From: Candidatus Competibacteraceae bacterium
GTDB taxonomy: Bacteria; Pseudomonadota; Gammaproteobacteria; Competibacterales; Competibacteraceae
Reading direction: 5' to 3'
NCBI GenBank assembly: GCA_020444985.1
Contig: JAGRHK010000085.1
Coordinates: forward strand, 1-7,012
DNA length: 7,012 nt
Shown here: piece by piece, positions 6,280 through 7,012 of the stretch
Layout of the letters: each line of letters starts with the position of its first letter
How positions within the stretch are numbered: the stretch's first letter is position 1
Translations under genes and position numbers: made by a program
The notes under the pieces: model-generated
The model's database searches: none
What the model saw: only the letters and a program-made list of their open reading frames with translations
What the model was told of the DNA's origin: nothing

Positions 6280-7012
6280 TCAAGGCAGCCACGACCACAT
6301 TTCCAGCATCACAAATCGCACCAGCGCCCGGGTGAAAGCTACAATGGCCCATTGTTCGCCAGCGGCGATCTTGGCGAATCCGGTCATTTGCGATTTCAGC
6401 AACCCGTCCGGATTAGGGATTTCAATGATGACCCGCACGGCGTGCATGAATGGATTTGCGGGATTAGGTTCAACGACCGGGGCCACGGCGGTCACGCGAC
6501 CGGTAAAATCGCGCAGCGGATAAGCCCAGACCCGCAGTTGCACCGGCGCATCGGCGCGCACTTCGCCAATATCGGTTTCCGGGGCCAGAATTTCCGCCCG
6601 CATCACCCGATGATCTTCAACAGTGACAAACAGATCGCCCTCTTTCAAATAGCCGCCGGTTTTGAATTCCGGGCGCGGCGTAACCACGCGCCCGGCTACG
6701 GGCGTTCGCAGTCCGGTTCTTTTGCGCTGTTCCTCAAGATAGGTTTGCTGGGCGCGCAACTGTTCAAGCTCCGCTTTTTTCGCTGTGACTTCCATGGACA
6801 ATGGCGGGCTTTTGATCAAGCTTAAATTCGCCTCGGCGACCCTCACCGCAGCCTGATCGACCTCGGCATCTTTCACCGCTTCCTCATACTCCAGCGCTTT
6901 CACCACACCCTGGCGATGAACCGGTTCGAGTAATTCCTGAACTTTGCGGCTGTGCAGCGCCCGCACCCGCGCCATGGCCAATTGTTGCTGGGCAGACTCA
7001 ATCGCTTCGGCT
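6280..7012 (-). CDS. HlyD-family/RND-type periplasmic adaptor (membrane fusion protein), C-terminal part
   Basis: The frame is open to the right edge, so the N-terminus with its membrane anchor lies outside the window and 243 residues are visible. The first ~110 visible residues form an Ala/Glu/Gln/Arg-rich alpha-helical hairpin or coiled coil (for example AEAIESAQQQ and KKAELEQLRAQQTYLEEQRKR). The second lipoyl/barrel-sandwich half follows: LRTPVAGRVVTPRPEFKTGG, then LKEGDLFVTVED. A beta-barrel region comes next (VMRAEILAPETDIGEV...VQLRVWAYPLRDFTGRVTAV), then a membrane-proximal part ending in an aromatic tail, EMWSWLP. Adaptors of this kind link an inner-membrane exporter or membrane-bound enzyme to the periplasm. 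The partner gene is not in the window. The tail might indicate the adaptor branch associated with M50-type membrane peptidases, but that is a weak recollection. It ends 33 bases from the convergent propeller gene. Confidence 0.82.
   Translation of the reverse strand, partial: AEAIESAQQQLAMARVRALHSRKVQELLEPVHRQGVVKALEYEEAVKDAEVDQAAVRVAEANLSLIKSPPLSMEVTAKKAELEQLRAQQTYLEEQRKRTGLRTPVAGRVVTPRPEFKTGGYLKEGDLFVTVEDHRVMRAEILAPETDIGEVRADAPVQLRVWAYPLRDFTGRVTAVAPVVEPNPANPFMHAVRVIIEIPNPDGLLKSQMTGFAKIAAGEQWAIVAFTRALVRFVMLEMWSWLP

Noticed and set aside
6255..6286. Inverted repeat GCCTTG...CAAGGC with an internal CCTTG-CT-CAAGG between the convergent propeller and HlyD genes.
   Set aside because: Not called as a terminator: the right arm overlaps the HlyD stop codon, the outer loop is 20 bases, and neither strand has a T tract after the hairpin (on the minus strand it is followed by an A-rich run).
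6250..6825. A 191-codon open frame on the plus strand opposite the HlyD gene.
   Set aside because: The opposite frame has clear adaptor features (coiled coil, lipoyl half-motif). The plus-strand translation is rich in His, Arg and Phe, has no recognisable motif, and looks like a shadow of GC-rich codon use.

Overview
This 7.0-kb window reads as a bacterial chromosome segment. Gene density, an outer-membrane-type lipoprotein signal, a HlyD-type periplasmic adaptor and the general codon style suggest a Gram-negative proteobacterium, perhaps a gammaproteobacterium. That placement is inference, because no marker gene is present. Most of the window is GC-rich (41 of 60 bases at 5161-5220, counted by hand). 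The stretch from about 2950 to 3930 is much more AT-rich (14 of 60 at 3061-3120; 21 of 60 at 3601-3660).

Layout. A plus-strand series fills the left half: the 3' part of a propeller-like protein (1-779), a PAPS-type sulfotransferase (787-1674), an EF-hand/alpha-beta-hydrolase lipoprotein (1733-3100), and a secreted right-handed beta-helix protein (3097-3894). The last two overlap by ATGA. A second sulfotransferase lies on the minus strand (3940-4854), converging on the beta-helix gene across a hairpin that looks like its terminator. Divergent from it, across a 138-bp gap with a TATAAT box, is a second propeller-like protein (4993-6246). This converges on the 3' end of a HlyD-family adaptor (minus strand, 6280 to beyond the right edge).

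The main pattern is a duplicated two-gene module: an uncharacterised propeller-like protein plus a sulfotransferase. It occurs once as a tandem pair and once as a divergent pair, on either side of the two exported proteins. The two sulfotransferases are clear homologues along their whole length, and the two propeller proteins are clear homologues over the visible part. Repeated co-occurrence in different orientations suggests a functional link, for example the propeller acting as partner, scaffold or specificity factor for sulfate transfer. The secreted esterase-like lipoprotein and the beta-helix protein would suit work on an envelope or extracellular polysaccharide, but nothing in the sequence identifies the substrate. 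No RNA genes, CRISPR arrays, insertion sequences or attachment sites were seen. There is no gene-free stretch longer than 300 bases.
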